A stretch of 64,000 nt of DNA, taken from contig NZ_JALPVJ010000002.1 in assembly GCF_023544445.1 (NCBI RefSeq), positions 496,001-560,000 of the forward strand, in the 5' to 3' direction. The stretch is from Actinoplanes sp. M2I2. GTDB taxonomy: Bacteria > Actinomycetota > Actinomycetes > Mycobacteriales > Micromonosporaceae. A program made the translations under genes and the position numbers. Positions 1 through 7,760 of the stretch are shown here, in pieces (position 1 is the first letter of the stretch; each line of letters opens with the position of its first letter). Under the pieces are notes generated by a model. The model saw nothing but the letters and a program-made list of their open reading frames with translations, had not been told where the DNA came from and made no database searches.

Positions 1-187
1 GGCCGAGGTGTCCGCCTCGGTCAGCCGCACCGACTACCGCGAGGACGGGCACGCGCCGGTCCGGCTCTACACCCTGCGCGGCGGCGGCCACACCATCCCG
101 GGGCCGCACCCCGGGCCCCGGCTGGCCGGGCCGACCAACCGGGACATCGCCACCACCGAGGTGATGGCCGACTTCCTCTGGCGCTGA
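1..187 (+). CDS. Poly(3-hydroxybutyrate) depolymerase/LpqC-like esterase, C-terminal fragment
   Basis: The reading frame is open from base 2 and gives the last 61 residues of a protein whose start lies before the window. The segment RGGGHTIPG carries the histidine expected to complete the Ser-Asp-His triad of an alpha/beta-hydrolase, and the tail TNRDIATTEVMADFLWR is typical of the end of secreted PHB-depolymerase/feruloyl-esterase-like proteins (LpqC family). These act outside the cell on polyester or acylated substrates. The substrate cannot be told from this piece. Only the C-terminal core is visible, so the signal peptide and the nucleophile cannot be checked. Confidence 0.7.
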   Translation, partial: AEVSASVSRTDYREDGHAPVRLYTLRGGGHTIPGPHPGPRLAGPTNRDIATTEVMADFLWR

Positions 188-228
188 GCGCTCAGGCCGG
201 CCACCGCAGCCTGGACGGCCGTGGTGTC

Positions 229-242
229 CTAGGTATACCTAG
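229..242. promoter_or_regulatory. 14-bp perfect palindrome upstream of the LuxR operon
   Basis: CTAGGTATACCTAG is a perfect palindrome in the 175-bp gap before the small ORF at 362. Its AT-rich centre and position make it a candidate operator for the downstream regulator operon. No specific regulator can be named. Confidence 0.4.
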
Positions 243-270
243 ACCGCCCGCACGTACCGTCTAAACCGTC

Positions 271-292
271 CTGACCTGCGAAGATAGGTCAG
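271..292. promoter_or_regulatory. Inverted repeat upstream of the LuxR operon
   Basis: CTGACCT (271-277) and AGGTCAG (286-292) are perfect 7-bp arms around an 8-base spacer, 70 bp before the start codon at 362. This could be a second operator or a small hairpin in the leader. Confidence 0.35.
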
Positions 293-361
293 TGCTTCCG
301 ATGTGGCAGCTGCCTGACCGGCCGAGGATGGATCTATCACCGGCTGACGAAGGAGCAAGTC

Positions 362-553
362 ATGTTGATGCACCCCGACCTGATGCTGAGCCTGGCCAAC
401 GACCGGCACCGCGAGCTGGTGGCCGAGTCGGAGCGGGCCCACCTGCTCGCCGGCGCCCGGGTGGCCCGCCGGGCCCGCCGAGCGCTCAAAGCGAAGGAGC
501 CCACCGGTAACCTGGCGTCGTGCGAACGATCCGTGGCGGTGCCGGCCCGGTGA
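362..553 (+). CDS. Small basic protein coupled to a LuxR regulator
   Basis: A 63-residue protein with a good ribosome binding site (AAGGAG at about 348-353). It begins MLMHPDLMLSLANDRH and then becomes a basic, helix-prone stretch (ARVARRARRALK). A second in-frame ATG lies at 368. Its TGA shares one base with the ATG of the AAA/LuxR regulator (TGATG at 551-555), so the two are probably translationally coupled. Small proteins with an (M)HPD-L-L--DR-RE-- start are common in front of actinobacterial genes. I know no assigned function, and it may serve mainly as a coupled leader peptide. Confidence 0.7.
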   Translation: MLMHPDLMLSLANDRHRELVAESERAHLLAGARVARRARRALKAKEPTGNLASCERSVAVPAR

Positions 554-3267
554 TGATCGGCCGCGAGAGCGAGCTGCGCCGGTTGGCGCGGCTCGCTTCG
601 GCGCGGGAACCGGCGGTCGCGATCATCGCGGGGGAGCCCGGCATCGGCAAGACCCGGCTGGTGCGCGAGCTGCTGGCCACCGTGCCGGCCGAGACCGTGG
701 TCCTGGTCGGCCAGGCCGAGCCCGGCTCGCTGTCCCGGCCGTACGAGGTGCTCCTGGACGCCGTCGACGGCCGGCCCGGGGTCGACGAGGAACAGCTGGC
801 GGCCCTGGCCGACGCGAGTCGCAGCCCGGTCGAGCGCCTGCACTCGGGTCTGGCCGTGCTGGCCGGACTGATCGGCGACGCGCCCGCGATCCTCGTCTTC
901 GAGGACCTGCACTGGGCCGACTCGGAGAGCGCGGCGCTGTTCGAGCGGATCGCCGACCAGCGTGGCCCGCGGCTGCTCATCGGCACATACCGGCCGGACG
1001 AGGTGACCCACCGGCAGCCGGCGGCCGCCCTGCTGGCCCGGCTGGAGCGCCGGCACGCCGTCACCCACGTCCGCCTGGACCGCTTCACCCCGTCGCAGAC
1101 CGCCGCGTTCCTGGCCTCGGTGACCGGCACCCCGGCGCCGCTGCGGGCCGCGACGGCCCTGCACCACCGCACCGGCGGCAACCCGTTCTTCCTCGAGGAG
1201 CTGCTGCGCGCGCTGCCCGGCCACGATCTCGAGGCGCTGGTCGACCAGCCGCTGCCGTGGAGCCTGGCCGACGTCCTGCGCCGCCAGGTCGACGACCTCG
1301 ACCCGGTCAGCCACCGGATCGTCGAGGCGGCCTCCGTGCTCGGCCACCGCATCCCGTTCGATCTGCTGGCCGGTGTGGCCGGCGCAGGCGAGGACGAGCT
1401 CATCGCCGTGCTGCGCGACCTGGTCACCCGGGGGGTGCTGGTCGAGTCGGGGGAGGACGAGTTCGCCTTCCGGCACGCGCTGGTCCGCGAGGCGATCGCC
1501 GGTCAGATGCTCGGCCGCCAGCGCCGGCGGCTGCACGAGGCGGCGCTGGACGTGCTGCTCGGCGGCGGCGCGTCCGACCCGGCCATGGTGGCCCATCACG
1601 CCCGGGGCGCCGGCCGCTACGACGATCTGGTCGCCGCGGCCCGCGGCGGGGCGGCGCTGTATCTCTCCATCGGCTCGGCCTACCAGGCCCTGCAGCTGGC
1701 CGAGATGGGTCTCGACGAGGTCTCCGACGACGTCGAGCTGCTGGGGGCGGCGGCCCGGGCGGCGTGGCTGGCTGGCCTGCTGGACGACGCGCTGCGGTAC
1801 GCCCGGCACTGGCGGGAGCTCGCCGTCGCCCCGACCGACCGCGCCGAGTCGCTCTACCTGCTGGTCCGGCTGGCCTGGGAGTCGCGCGAGTTCGCGAGCA
1901 TGCGGGCCCTGACGCACGACATCGAGACCCTGGTCGCCCAGCTCCCGCCGGGCGACGGTCAGGCCCGCGCGATGACGGCCATCGCCCAGTCGGCCAACCT
2001 GCAGGACGACTACGACGCCGCGCTGGTGTGGTCCGAGCGCGCGCTCGCGGCGGCCGCCGAGTTCGACCTGCCCGCCGTGCGCCTGGCCGCGCTGATGGAG
2101 AAGGGCTCGGTGCTCACCGAGCGCCGGCAGACCGCCGCGGAGGGCCGGGCGATCCTGTCCGGCCTGGTCGACGAGGCCGAGAAGGCGGGGGAGTGGGTGC
2201 TCGCCGCCCGCGCCCTCAACATCCTGGTGCTCGACGAGCCGCCCACCTCGCCGGCCGAGCACGCCGAGACCCTCGAGCGGATGCGGATCGACGCCGAGCG
2301 AGCCGGCTTCGAGTCGCTGGCGGTGGCCACCTACTTCCAGGGCCGGGCCCGGCTCCTGCTGCGGGCCGGCGACCTCGACGCCGCCATCGGCGCGCTCGAG
2401 CAGGGCCGCGAGCAGGACCGCGGCTATCGGCGCCGGGGCCGCTGGGCCGACTACCACGGGGTGTTCCTGGCCGGGCTCTGTCTGGAGGCCGGCGAGCTCG
2501 ACCGGGTCGAGCAGATCATCGCCGACCTGGCCGTGCTGCCCGACAACCTGCCGACCGCGATTCCCGGCCTCTCGTTCCATCTGGCCTGCCGCCGTCGCGA
2601 TCTGCCCCGCGCCGAGGAGGCGCTGGACGCGCTCCTGCCCGCCCTGGCCGGCGAGCCGTGGCGCAGCGGCGAACAGGCCCACGACCTGATCTCGGCCGCG
2701 CTGGAGCTCGGCCTGCCCGGGCCCCGGCTCGAGCGGCTGGCCGCCGTGCTGCTCGACGGCGACGTCTGGCACGCCTATCGGACGCTCGTCGAGGCCCAGC
2801 TCGCGGAGGCGCGCGGTCACCCGGCCGAGGCCCTGGCCGGTTACGCGTCCATCGTCGAGGCCCACGTGCTGGGCCCGGCGACCCGGGGCACCGTACGCGT
2901 CGGCGCCGCCCGCTGCCTGCTTTCGGCCGACAACCGTACGGAGGCGGCCACCCACGTCGAGGCGGCGGCGACGCTGCTGGCCCGCTGGCGTGGGTGGCGG
3001 GTGACCCAGCTCGGCCAGGTCAGCGACCAGCTCGGTCTGACCGCGGCCGGTGCGGGGGAGGCGGTCAGCGGACCGGCCTCGCTCACTCCTCGCGAACGGG
3101 AGGTGGCCGTCCTGATCAGCGACGGCCTGACCAACACGGAACTGGCCCGGCGGCTCTACATCTCGCCGAAGACCGCCGCCGTCCACGTCTCCAACATCCT
3201 GCGCAAGCTCGGCGTCTCGTCCCGCACCGAGGTCGGCGGCCTCGTCGGGCGGCAGCCTCTTCTGTGA
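553..3267 (+). CDS. Large LuxR-family transcriptional regulator with AAA/NACHT-like ATPase domain (LAL/MalT type)
   Basis: A 904-residue regulator of the LAL class. The N-terminus holds an ATPase module with Walker A GEPGIGKT (residues 27-34) and a Walker B-like ILVFEDLHWAD near residue 116. A long alpha-helical, TPR-like middle follows. A C-terminal LuxR helix-turn-helix begins at LTPREREV and includes LTNTELARRLYISPKTAAVHVSNILRKLG. LAL proteins activate transcription in response to a ligand sensed by the middle region, often in carbohydrate or secondary metabolism. The target is unknown here. The start at 553 is chosen because its ATG overlaps the stop of the small upstream gene; a GTG at 520 is in frame but less likely. 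The C-terminus is complete. Confidence 0.92.
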   Translation: MIGRESELRRLARLASAREPAVAIIAGEPGIGKTRLVRELLATVPAETVVLVGQAEPGSLSRPYEVLLDAVDGRPGVDEEQLAALADASRSPVERLHSGLAVLAGLIGDAPAILVFEDLHWADSESAALFERIADQRGPRLLIGTYRPDEVTHRQPAAALLARLERRHAVTHVRLDRFTPSQTAAFLASVTGTPAPLRAATALHHRTGGNPFFLEELLRALPGHDLEALVDQPLPWSLADVLRRQVDDLDPVSHRIVEAASVLGHRIPFDLLAGVAGAGEDELIAVLRDLVTRGVLVESGEDEFAFRHALVREAIAGQMLGRQRRRLHEAALDVLLGGGASDPAMVAHHARGAGRYDDLVAAARGGAALYLSIGSAYQALQLAEMGLDEVSDDVELLGAAARAAWLAGLLDDALRYARHWRELAVAPTDRAESLYLLVRLAWESREFASMRALTHDIETLVAQLPPGDGQARAMTAIAQSANLQDDYDAALVWSERALAAAAEFDLPAVRLAALMEKGSVLTERRQTAAEGRAILSGLVDEAEKAGEWVLAARALNILVLDEPPTSPAEHAETLERMRIDAERAGFESLAVATYFQGRARLLLRAGDLDAAIGALEQGREQDRGYRRRGRWADYHGVFLAGLCLEAGELDRVEQIIADLAVLPDNLPTAIPGLSFHLACRRRDLPRAEEALDALLPALAGEPWRSGEQAHDLISAALELGLPGPRLERLAAVLLDGDVWHAYRTLVEAQLAEARGHPAEALAGYASIVEAHVLGPATRGTVRVGAARCLLSADNRTEAATHVEAAATLLARWRGWRVTQLGQVSDQLGLTAAGAGEAVSGPASLTPREREVAVLISDGLTNTELARRLYISPKTAAVHVSNILRKLGVSSRTEVGGLVGRQPLL

Positions 3268-3350
3268 CGCACCTGTCTTCGCGGCTCGACGGTCGACCGT
3301 GCCAGAATCGTGAGTATCCACGGTGGACCGACGGCGGGACCGGAGCGGCG

Positions 3351-4088
3351 ATGAAGGACCACGACACCCCGGGCGCCGGCGGCACGACAGCCGTCACCCC
3401 GGTCGCCGGGCCCGGTCCGGGTCGCACGGGGCTCGACCAGCCGCGCATCCTCGGCGCGGCGGTGCGGTTCATCGACGAGAACGGGCTGCGCGAGCTGACG
3501 ATGCGCCGCCTCGGCGCCTATCTCGACGTCGAGGGCATGGCCCTGTACCGATACGTGCCCGGCCGGGAGGCGCTCCTCGACGGGGTGGTGGAGACCGTCG
3601 TCGACGAGCTTTTCGGCGACCCGGACGTGCACCTGGAGGCCCGCGCCGGCTGGGCCGACTATCTGCGGCGCCTGGCTCACGGGCTGCGCCGCATCGCCCT
3701 GGCCCATCCGGAGGTCTTCCCGCTGGTGGCGACCCGCCCACCGGCCGCGCCGTGGATCCGGCCGCCGCTGCGCAGCCTCCGCTGGATCGAGTCGATGCTC
3801 ACGGTCATGACGTCGGCCGGATTCAGCGACGAGGCCGCCGCCGCGGCATACCGGGCGTTCAGCAGCTTCCTGCTGGGGCATCTGCTCCTCGAAGTGTCGG
3901 CGCGCGGCGTCGAGGCCGGGCTCGACGCGGTCCCGACCGGTGATCTGAGCGCCTACCCCATCCTTCGCCGGATGGAGCCCCACCTGGCCCGCGATGGCGC
4001 GGCGCAGGATTTCGAGGAGGCCCTCGAGGCGCTGCTCGACCGGGTGACGTTGCTGCTGCCGCCGCCCCGGGCGGTCGATCTCCGGTAA
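3351..4088 (+). CDS. TetR/AcrR-family transcriptional regulator (TetR_C-type C-terminus)
   Basis: A 245-residue repressor-like protein. After a disordered 30-residue leader rich in Gly/Pro/Thr, the N-terminal helix-turn-helix reads ILGAAVRFIDENGLRELTMRRLGAYLDVEGMALYRYVPGREALL. The 'GMALYRYV' recognition helix is typical of the Tet-repressor-like subgroup. The C-terminal half (RIALAHPEVFPLVATRPP and onward) resembles the TetR_C ligand and dimerisation domain. It follows the LuxR gene by 84 bp on the same strand. It has no obvious divergent target, so its regulon is unknown. Confidence 0.88.
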   Translation: MKDHDTPGAGGTTAVTPVAGPGPGRTGLDQPRILGAAVRFIDENGLRELTMRRLGAYLDVEGMALYRYVPGREALLDGVVETVVDELFGDPDVHLEARAGWADYLRRLAHGLRRIALAHPEVFPLVATRPPAAPWIRPPLRSLRWIESMLTVMTSAGFSDEAAAAAYRAFSSFLLGHLLLEVSARGVEAGLDAVPTGDLSAYPILRRMEPHLARDGAAQDFEEALEALLDRVTLLLPPPRAVDLR

Positions 4089-4125
4089 GCCGATCGGGGT
4101 GCCCAGGGATATTTACCGGGCTCGT

Positions 4126-4150
4126 GTTTACCACGTAAACGGTCGGGCAC
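4126..4150 (+). promoter_or_regulatory. Putative sigma-B-like stress promoter
   Basis: GTTT at 4126-4129, a 15-base spacer and GGGCAC at 4145-4150 fit the actinobacterial sigma-B consensus GNNT-N14-16-GGGTAC/T with one mismatch. The -35 half is also the left arm of an inverted repeat, GTTTAC/GTAAAC (4126-4140). It lies 83 bp before a stress-type gene pair. Confidence 0.45.
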
Positions 4151-4175
4151 CAGTGAGGTCGTAGCCGCGTCGCGT

Positions 4176-4205
4176 GGCCGCCGGAAAAGTGTTCCGGTGG
4201 CGGCC
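4176..4205 (+). other. GC-rich hairpin in the leader of the membrane-protein gene
   Basis: GGCCGCCGGAA (4176-4186) pairs with TTCCGG plus GGCGGCC (4192-4205) with one bulged T and a 5-base loop. Placed between the proposed promoter and the ATG at 4233, it is either a leader structure or the terminator of the upstream TetR gene. Confidence 0.4.
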
Positions 4206-4232
4206 GGTGGCCCGATCTTTATCGGAGTATCC

Positions 4233-4925
4233 ATGACGTCGCCTCCCGAATCGTCGTCCTCCACAGGCGCCCACGTCTGGCGTCCCGGAAACGACACACC
4301 GACCACTGAGAACCGTCAGAATGATCACGACGGTGCGGGCTCCCGCGCCGTCGGGACCCCCGATCGCCAATCCGTGGTCGCGCGGGAGAAGAGCCGCTAC
4401 GGCGGCATCAAATGGGGGTCGGCCTTCTTCGGCTGGCTCACCGCGACCGGCACCGCGGTGATCCTGACCTCCCTGCTGGTGGCCGGCGGCGCCGCGGTCG
4501 GCGTCTCGACCGGCACCGGCCTCACCGAGGTGCGCGAGCGGGCCGGTTCCGAGGCCGGCACGATGACTGTGCTCGGCGGCATCCTCCTGCTCGTCGTGCT
4601 GCTCGTCGCCTATTACTGCGGCGGTTACGTCGCGGGCCGGATGGCTCGTTTCGACGGCGTCAAGCAGGGCATTGCCGTGTGGGTGTGGGCCATCGTCATC
4701 GCGGCCCTGGTCGCCGGGGCCGTCGCCGTGGCCGGTGACAAGTTCGACGTCCTGGACCGGGTCGGCGGGTTTCCCCGGCTCCCGGTCGGCGGCGGCGACG
4801 TGACCACCGGCGCGATCATCGCGCTCGTCATCGCTGTGGTTGCCGCTCTGATCGGCGCCATTCTCGGTGGCCTGGCCGGAATGCGTTTCCATCGCAAGGT
4901 CGACAAGGCCGGCCTCGGCCACTGA
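4233..4925 (+). CDS. Four-helix membrane protein of unknown function
   Basis: A 230-residue protein. The first ~65 residues are polar (many Ser, Thr, Asp, Arg). About four hydrophobic segments follow (around WGSAFFGWLTATGTAVILTS, LGGILLLVVLLVAYYCGGYVAG, VWAIVIAALVAGAVAVA and IALVIAVVAALIGAILGGLAG), with the sequence ending in a basic tail. No catalytic motif is seen. The ATG at 4233 has GGAG a few bases upstream; a GTG at 4197 is in frame but falls inside a hairpin. It sits 78 bp ahead of a PRC-barrel/DUF2382 gene, a pairing typical of stress-response or envelope-maintenance loci. Confidence 0.8.
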   Translation: MTSPPESSSSTGAHVWRPGNDTPTTENRQNDHDGAGSRAVGTPDRQSVVAREKSRYGGIKWGSAFFGWLTATGTAVILTSLLVAGGAAVGVSTGTGLTEVRERAGSEAGTMTVLGGILLLVVLLVAYYCGGYVAGRMARFDGVKQGIAVWVWAIVIAALVAGAVAVAGDKFDVLDRVGGFPRLPVGGGDVTTGAIIALVIAVVAALIGAILGGLAGMRFHRKVDKAGLGH

Positions 4926-5003
4926 TCCATTCCGGACGCGCCCATTCACCTCATCTCCTCGGCCCGGCATCGCGCCGGGCGGACTCCCCACGAAAGGATC
5001 ACC

Positions 5004-5879
5004 ATGATTTCCCAGAACGACATTCAGCGGGTCTTCGGCACCGACGTCTACACCACCGGTGGCGACAAGATCGGATCCGTCGGTCAGGTCTATCTGGACA
5101 ATGAGAGCGGCGACCCGGAGTGGGTCTCGGTCAAGACCGGTCTGTTCGGTACGAAGGAGTCGTTCGTACCGCTGCAGGACGCCGCCCTCAACGGTGACCG
5201 CGTCGAGGTGCAGTACAGCAAGGCGCAGGTCAAGGACGCGCCGCGGATCGACGTGGACGGCGACCTGAGCCCGGCCCAGGAGGACGAGCTCTACACCTAC
5301 TACGGCCTGTCCTCCACCGGCGGCAAGGTGACGTCCGGCGACAGCTCCGGCCGTCAGACGATCCGCGACACCGCCGACGGCATCGACGTCAGCCGCACCT
5401 CTGGCGGCACCGTCCGTGACGGGGACCGGGGCGACACGTCCGGCCGCGGCACCTTCCGCGACGACGACCGGGGCGACACGTCCGGACCGAACACCGACGA
5501 CGCGATGACCCGGTCGGAGGAGCGGCTCGTCGCCGGCACCCGCACCGAGCAGGCCGGCAAGGCCCGGCTCCGCAAGTACGTCGTCACCGAGCAGCAGCAG
5601 GTCAGCGTGCCCGTCACCCGCGAGGAGGCGACCCTGCGGCGCGAGCCCATCACCGACGCCAACGTCGGTCAGGCGCTGGACGGGCCGGAGATCTCCGAGG
5701 AGGAGCACGAGGTCACCCTGCACGCCGAGCGGCCGGTCGTCGAGACCGAGGCTGTGCCGGTCGAGCGGGTGCGGCTCGACAAGGAGACCGTCACCGACGA
5801 GGAGACCGTCAGCGGCGAGGTCCGCAAGGAGCAGATCGAGTTCGACGGCGCGGACGCCACGGAGCGCCGCGGCCGCTGA
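5004..5879 (+). CDS. PRC-barrel and DUF2382 domain stress protein
   Basis: A 291-residue soluble protein. Residues ~5-75 form a PRC-barrel (VFGTDVYTTGGDKIGSVGQVYLD, then WVSVKTGLFGTKESFVPL). A low-complexity linker with repeated RDTSG/GDTSGR blocks covers residues ~110-170. The C-terminal third is a DUF2382 (YsnF/AvaK) domain with RLRKYVVTEQQQVSVPVTREEATLRREP and EEEHEVTLHAERPVVETEAVPVERVRL. Such proteins are induced by oxidative or osmotic stress and starvation, but no biochemical activity is known. The Shine-Dalgarno AAAGGATC precedes the ATG. A hairpin terminator follows directly. The link to the stress promoter at 4126 is inference. Confidence 0.9.
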   Translation: MISQNDIQRVFGTDVYTTGGDKIGSVGQVYLDNESGDPEWVSVKTGLFGTKESFVPLQDAALNGDRVEVQYSKAQVKDAPRIDVDGDLSPAQEDELYTYYGLSSTGGKVTSGDSSGRQTIRDTADGIDVSRTSGGTVRDGDRGDTSGRGTFRDDDRGDTSGPNTDDAMTRSEERLVAGTRTEQAGKARLRKYVVTEQQQVSVPVTREEATLRREPITDANVGQALDGPEISEEEHEVTLHAERPVVETEAVPVERVRLDKETVTDEETVSGEVRKEQIEFDGADATERRGR

Positions 5880-5896
5880 CCGACCGATACCGATCA

Positions 5897-5933
5897 CGGC
5901 CCGATGGTCCTAGCTCTGCGGATCATCGGGCCG
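5897..5933 (+). terminator. Hairpin terminator after the PRC-barrel gene
   Basis: Bases 5897-5910 and 5920-5933 pair over 14 bp with one G-U and a 9-base loop. No T-run follows, as is usual in actinomycetes. Confidence 0.7.
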
Positions 5934-5973
5934 TAGTCCTGCGCAGGCCCCCCATCAATTGATCAAATCGCAT

Positions 5974-7362
5974 ATGGTGCCGGTCATGGGCCTGACACGT
6001 AAGCAGATGCTTTCGGTAATGGGTGCCGCGGCGGCCGCTCCACTGCTGTCCGGTGCGAGCAAGCCCCGGGTGATCCGGCGTGATGTGTGCGTCCTTGGCG
6101 GCGGCTCGGCCGGGACGTACGCGGCTGTCCGCCTCGGCGACCTCGGCCGGAGCGTGGTCGTGGTCGAGGCGCTCGACCGGCTGGGCGGGCACACCGAGAC
6201 CTACCACGATCCGGCCACCGGCAGCACCATCGACATCGGCGTCGTCGTGTTCGAGGACGAGCCGGTGGTCCGCGACTACTTCGGCCGGTTCGATGTCGGC
6301 CTGGCTCGGATCGCCGACGGCGGGGGTGGCGGCGGCACGACGGCGTACGTGGACTTCCGTACCGGCCGCCCGGTCGACTACACCCCGGCGCCACCGGTCG
6401 CGCTGCCCGCGTACTTCCAGGAGATCAGCCGCTTCGGGCCGATCGACACCTTCTTCGACCTGCCCGACCCGGTGCCGGCCGAGCTGGTCGCCCCGTTCGC
6501 CGACTTCGTGGCCAAGCACGACTTCGGCTCGGTCGCCCCGCTGGTCTTCAACTACGGCCAGGGGATCGGCGACGTGCTCGGCCTGCCCGCGCTCTACGCG
6601 ATCAACACGTTCGGCCTCGGCGTGACCCGCAACATCCTGAACGGCAGCTTCCTGACCACGGCGGCCCGCGACAACAGCCTGATCTACGAGCGCGCGACCG
6701 CCAAGCTGGGCGAGGACGTGCTGCTGAGCACGCGCGCGCTGCGGATCGAGCGCTCCCGCTCCGGCGTACGGGTCTGGGTCACCGGCCCCGGCGGCCCCCA
6801 GGTCATCGAGGCGAAGAAGCTGCTGGTGACGATCCCGCCGCTGGTCCGCACCCTGGGCGCCGTCGACCTCGACAGCACCGAGCGGTCGGTGTTCGGCACG
6901 TTCGTGAGCGGCGCCTACTACACCTCGGTCGTGCGGCTCTCCGGGCTGCCGGCCGGCGTCGGCCTCGACAACGTGGCGGCCGGGACGCCCTACCAGCTGC
7001 CGCCGCTGCCGGGCATCTATTCGGTGGCGCCGACCGCCGTGCCGGGGCTCTACAACGTCAAGTACGGCAGCCCGTCCCCGCTGCCCGACGCGGTCGTGCG
7101 CCGCGAGATCAGGGCGGGCATCGAGCGGGTCGCCCGGTCCGGCACCTATCCCGTCCGCTTCGAGGGCTTCGCCGTCTACAAGAGTCACACCCCGTTCGAG
7201 CTGCACGTCGGCCCGCGCGACATCGCGGGCGGCTTCTACCGCCGGCTCAACGCCCTGCAGGGCCGCAACCACACCTACTGGTCCGGCGCGGCCTGGCACT
7301 CCCACAACTCGACCCGCATCTGGACGGGCCTGGAGAGGCTGCTGCCCTCGATCGGCGCCTGA
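5974..7362 (+). CDS. FAD-dependent amine-oxidase-like oxidoreductase, probably exported
   Basis: A 462-residue flavoprotein. A short basic, then Ala-rich N-terminus (MGLTRKQMLSVMGAAAAAPLL) looks like an export signal with a weak Tat character (only RK). The Rossmann ADP-binding motif follows as VCVLGGGSAGTYAAVRLGDLG with the downstream acidic residue in VVVVEALDRLGGHT, the signature of the flavin amine oxidase/phytoene desaturase superfamily. The middle region has the LLVTIPPLV segment typical of these enzymes, and the C-terminus ends WSGAAWHSHNSTRIWTGLERLLP. The substrate is unknown. Start codons at 5974 and 5986 are both possible, and neither has a strong Shine-Dalgarno. The gene stands alone between terminator-like structures. 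Confidence 0.85.
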   Translation: MVPVMGLTRKQMLSVMGAAAAAPLLSGASKPRVIRRDVCVLGGGSAGTYAAVRLGDLGRSVVVVEALDRLGGHTETYHDPATGSTIDIGVVVFEDEPVVRDYFGRFDVGLARIADGGGGGGTTAYVDFRTGRPVDYTPAPPVALPAYFQEISRFGPIDTFFDLPDPVPAELVAPFADFVAKHDFGSVAPLVFNYGQGIGDVLGLPALYAINTFGLGVTRNILNGSFLTTAARDNSLIYERATAKLGEDVLLSTRALRIERSRSGVRVWVTGPGGPQVIEAKKLLVTIPPLVRTLGAVDLDSTERSVFGTFVSGAYYTSVVRLSGLPAGVGLDNVAAGTPYQLPPLPGIYSVAPTAVPGLYNVKYGSPSPLPDAVVRREIRAGIERVARSGTYPVRFEGFAVYKSHTPFELHVGPRDIAGGFYRRLNALQGRNHTYWSGAAWHSHNSTRIWTGLERLLPSIGA

Positions 7363-7397
7363 ACCGGGTCTCAACCGGCGGCCGTGAATCCTCGGCT

Positions 7398-7474
7398 GAC
7401 CATGAGGGCAGCCCTTGATCGATCAGTCCTCTCGACGAGGAAAGGGGATCGGGTGAAGGGCTGTCCTCAAGGTC
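7398..7474. repeat. Long imperfect inverted repeat (77 bp) after the flavoprotein gene
   Basis: The left arm begins at 7398 (GACCATGAGGGCAGCCCTT) and pairs with the right arm ending at 7474 over about 27 positions with few mismatches. Within the loop, TCCTC/GAGGA forms a second small stem. It may be a terminator or a REP-like palindrome. Confidence 0.6.
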
Positions 7475-7535
7475 AGTGTGCTTGGGCGTCGCTTTTACCG
7501 TCGTCTCCACAATGCTGCTGGGAAGGTCTTACTGA

Positions 7536-7745
7536 ATGGTGACCGGTGGGAACGGGGCCGATCCCACGGCGAGAATCAGGATTTACACCACTATCTGTTT
7601 CGTTTGTCTCAGTATTGTCGTCCTGTTCCCTTTGATTCACCCGGAGAACCGCGGCGGAGCGGAAATGGCGCTCCGAATTGTTGGTGGAGCCCTGCTCCTC
7701 GTGGCGGCGTTCCTTCCCCTTCCGGTGGGAAAGGACGGGAAGTAG
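7536..7745 (+). CDS. Small two-helix membrane protein
   Basis: A 69-residue protein with a polar start (MVTGGNGADPTAR) and two hydrophobic segments, IYTTICFVCLSIVVLFPLI and LRIVGGALLLVAAFLPLPV, joined by a short polar loop and ending KDGK. Codon use is less GC-biased than in its neighbours. An AAGG-like ribosome site lies about 12 bases upstream. I do not recognise a family. It converges on the hypothetical gene at 7761, 15 bp away. Confidence 0.55.
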   Translation: MVTGGNGADPTARIRIYTTICFVCLSIVVLFPLIHPENRGGAEMALRIVGGALLLVAAFLPLPVGKDGK

Positions 7746-7760
7746 TGCGCCGGGCGATGT

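Noticed and set aside
337-3321. 994-codon open frame on the minus strand opposite the LuxR/AAA gene
   Set aside because: The plus-strand gene has full domain structure. The minus frame gives a low-complexity Arg/Gly/Gln-rich product without motifs, a typical GC-bias artefact.
1257-3350. Upstream in-frame extension of the TetR gene
   Set aside because: It overlaps the LuxR gene in another frame and is Arg/Pro-rich noise; the TetR start at 3351 fits the family.
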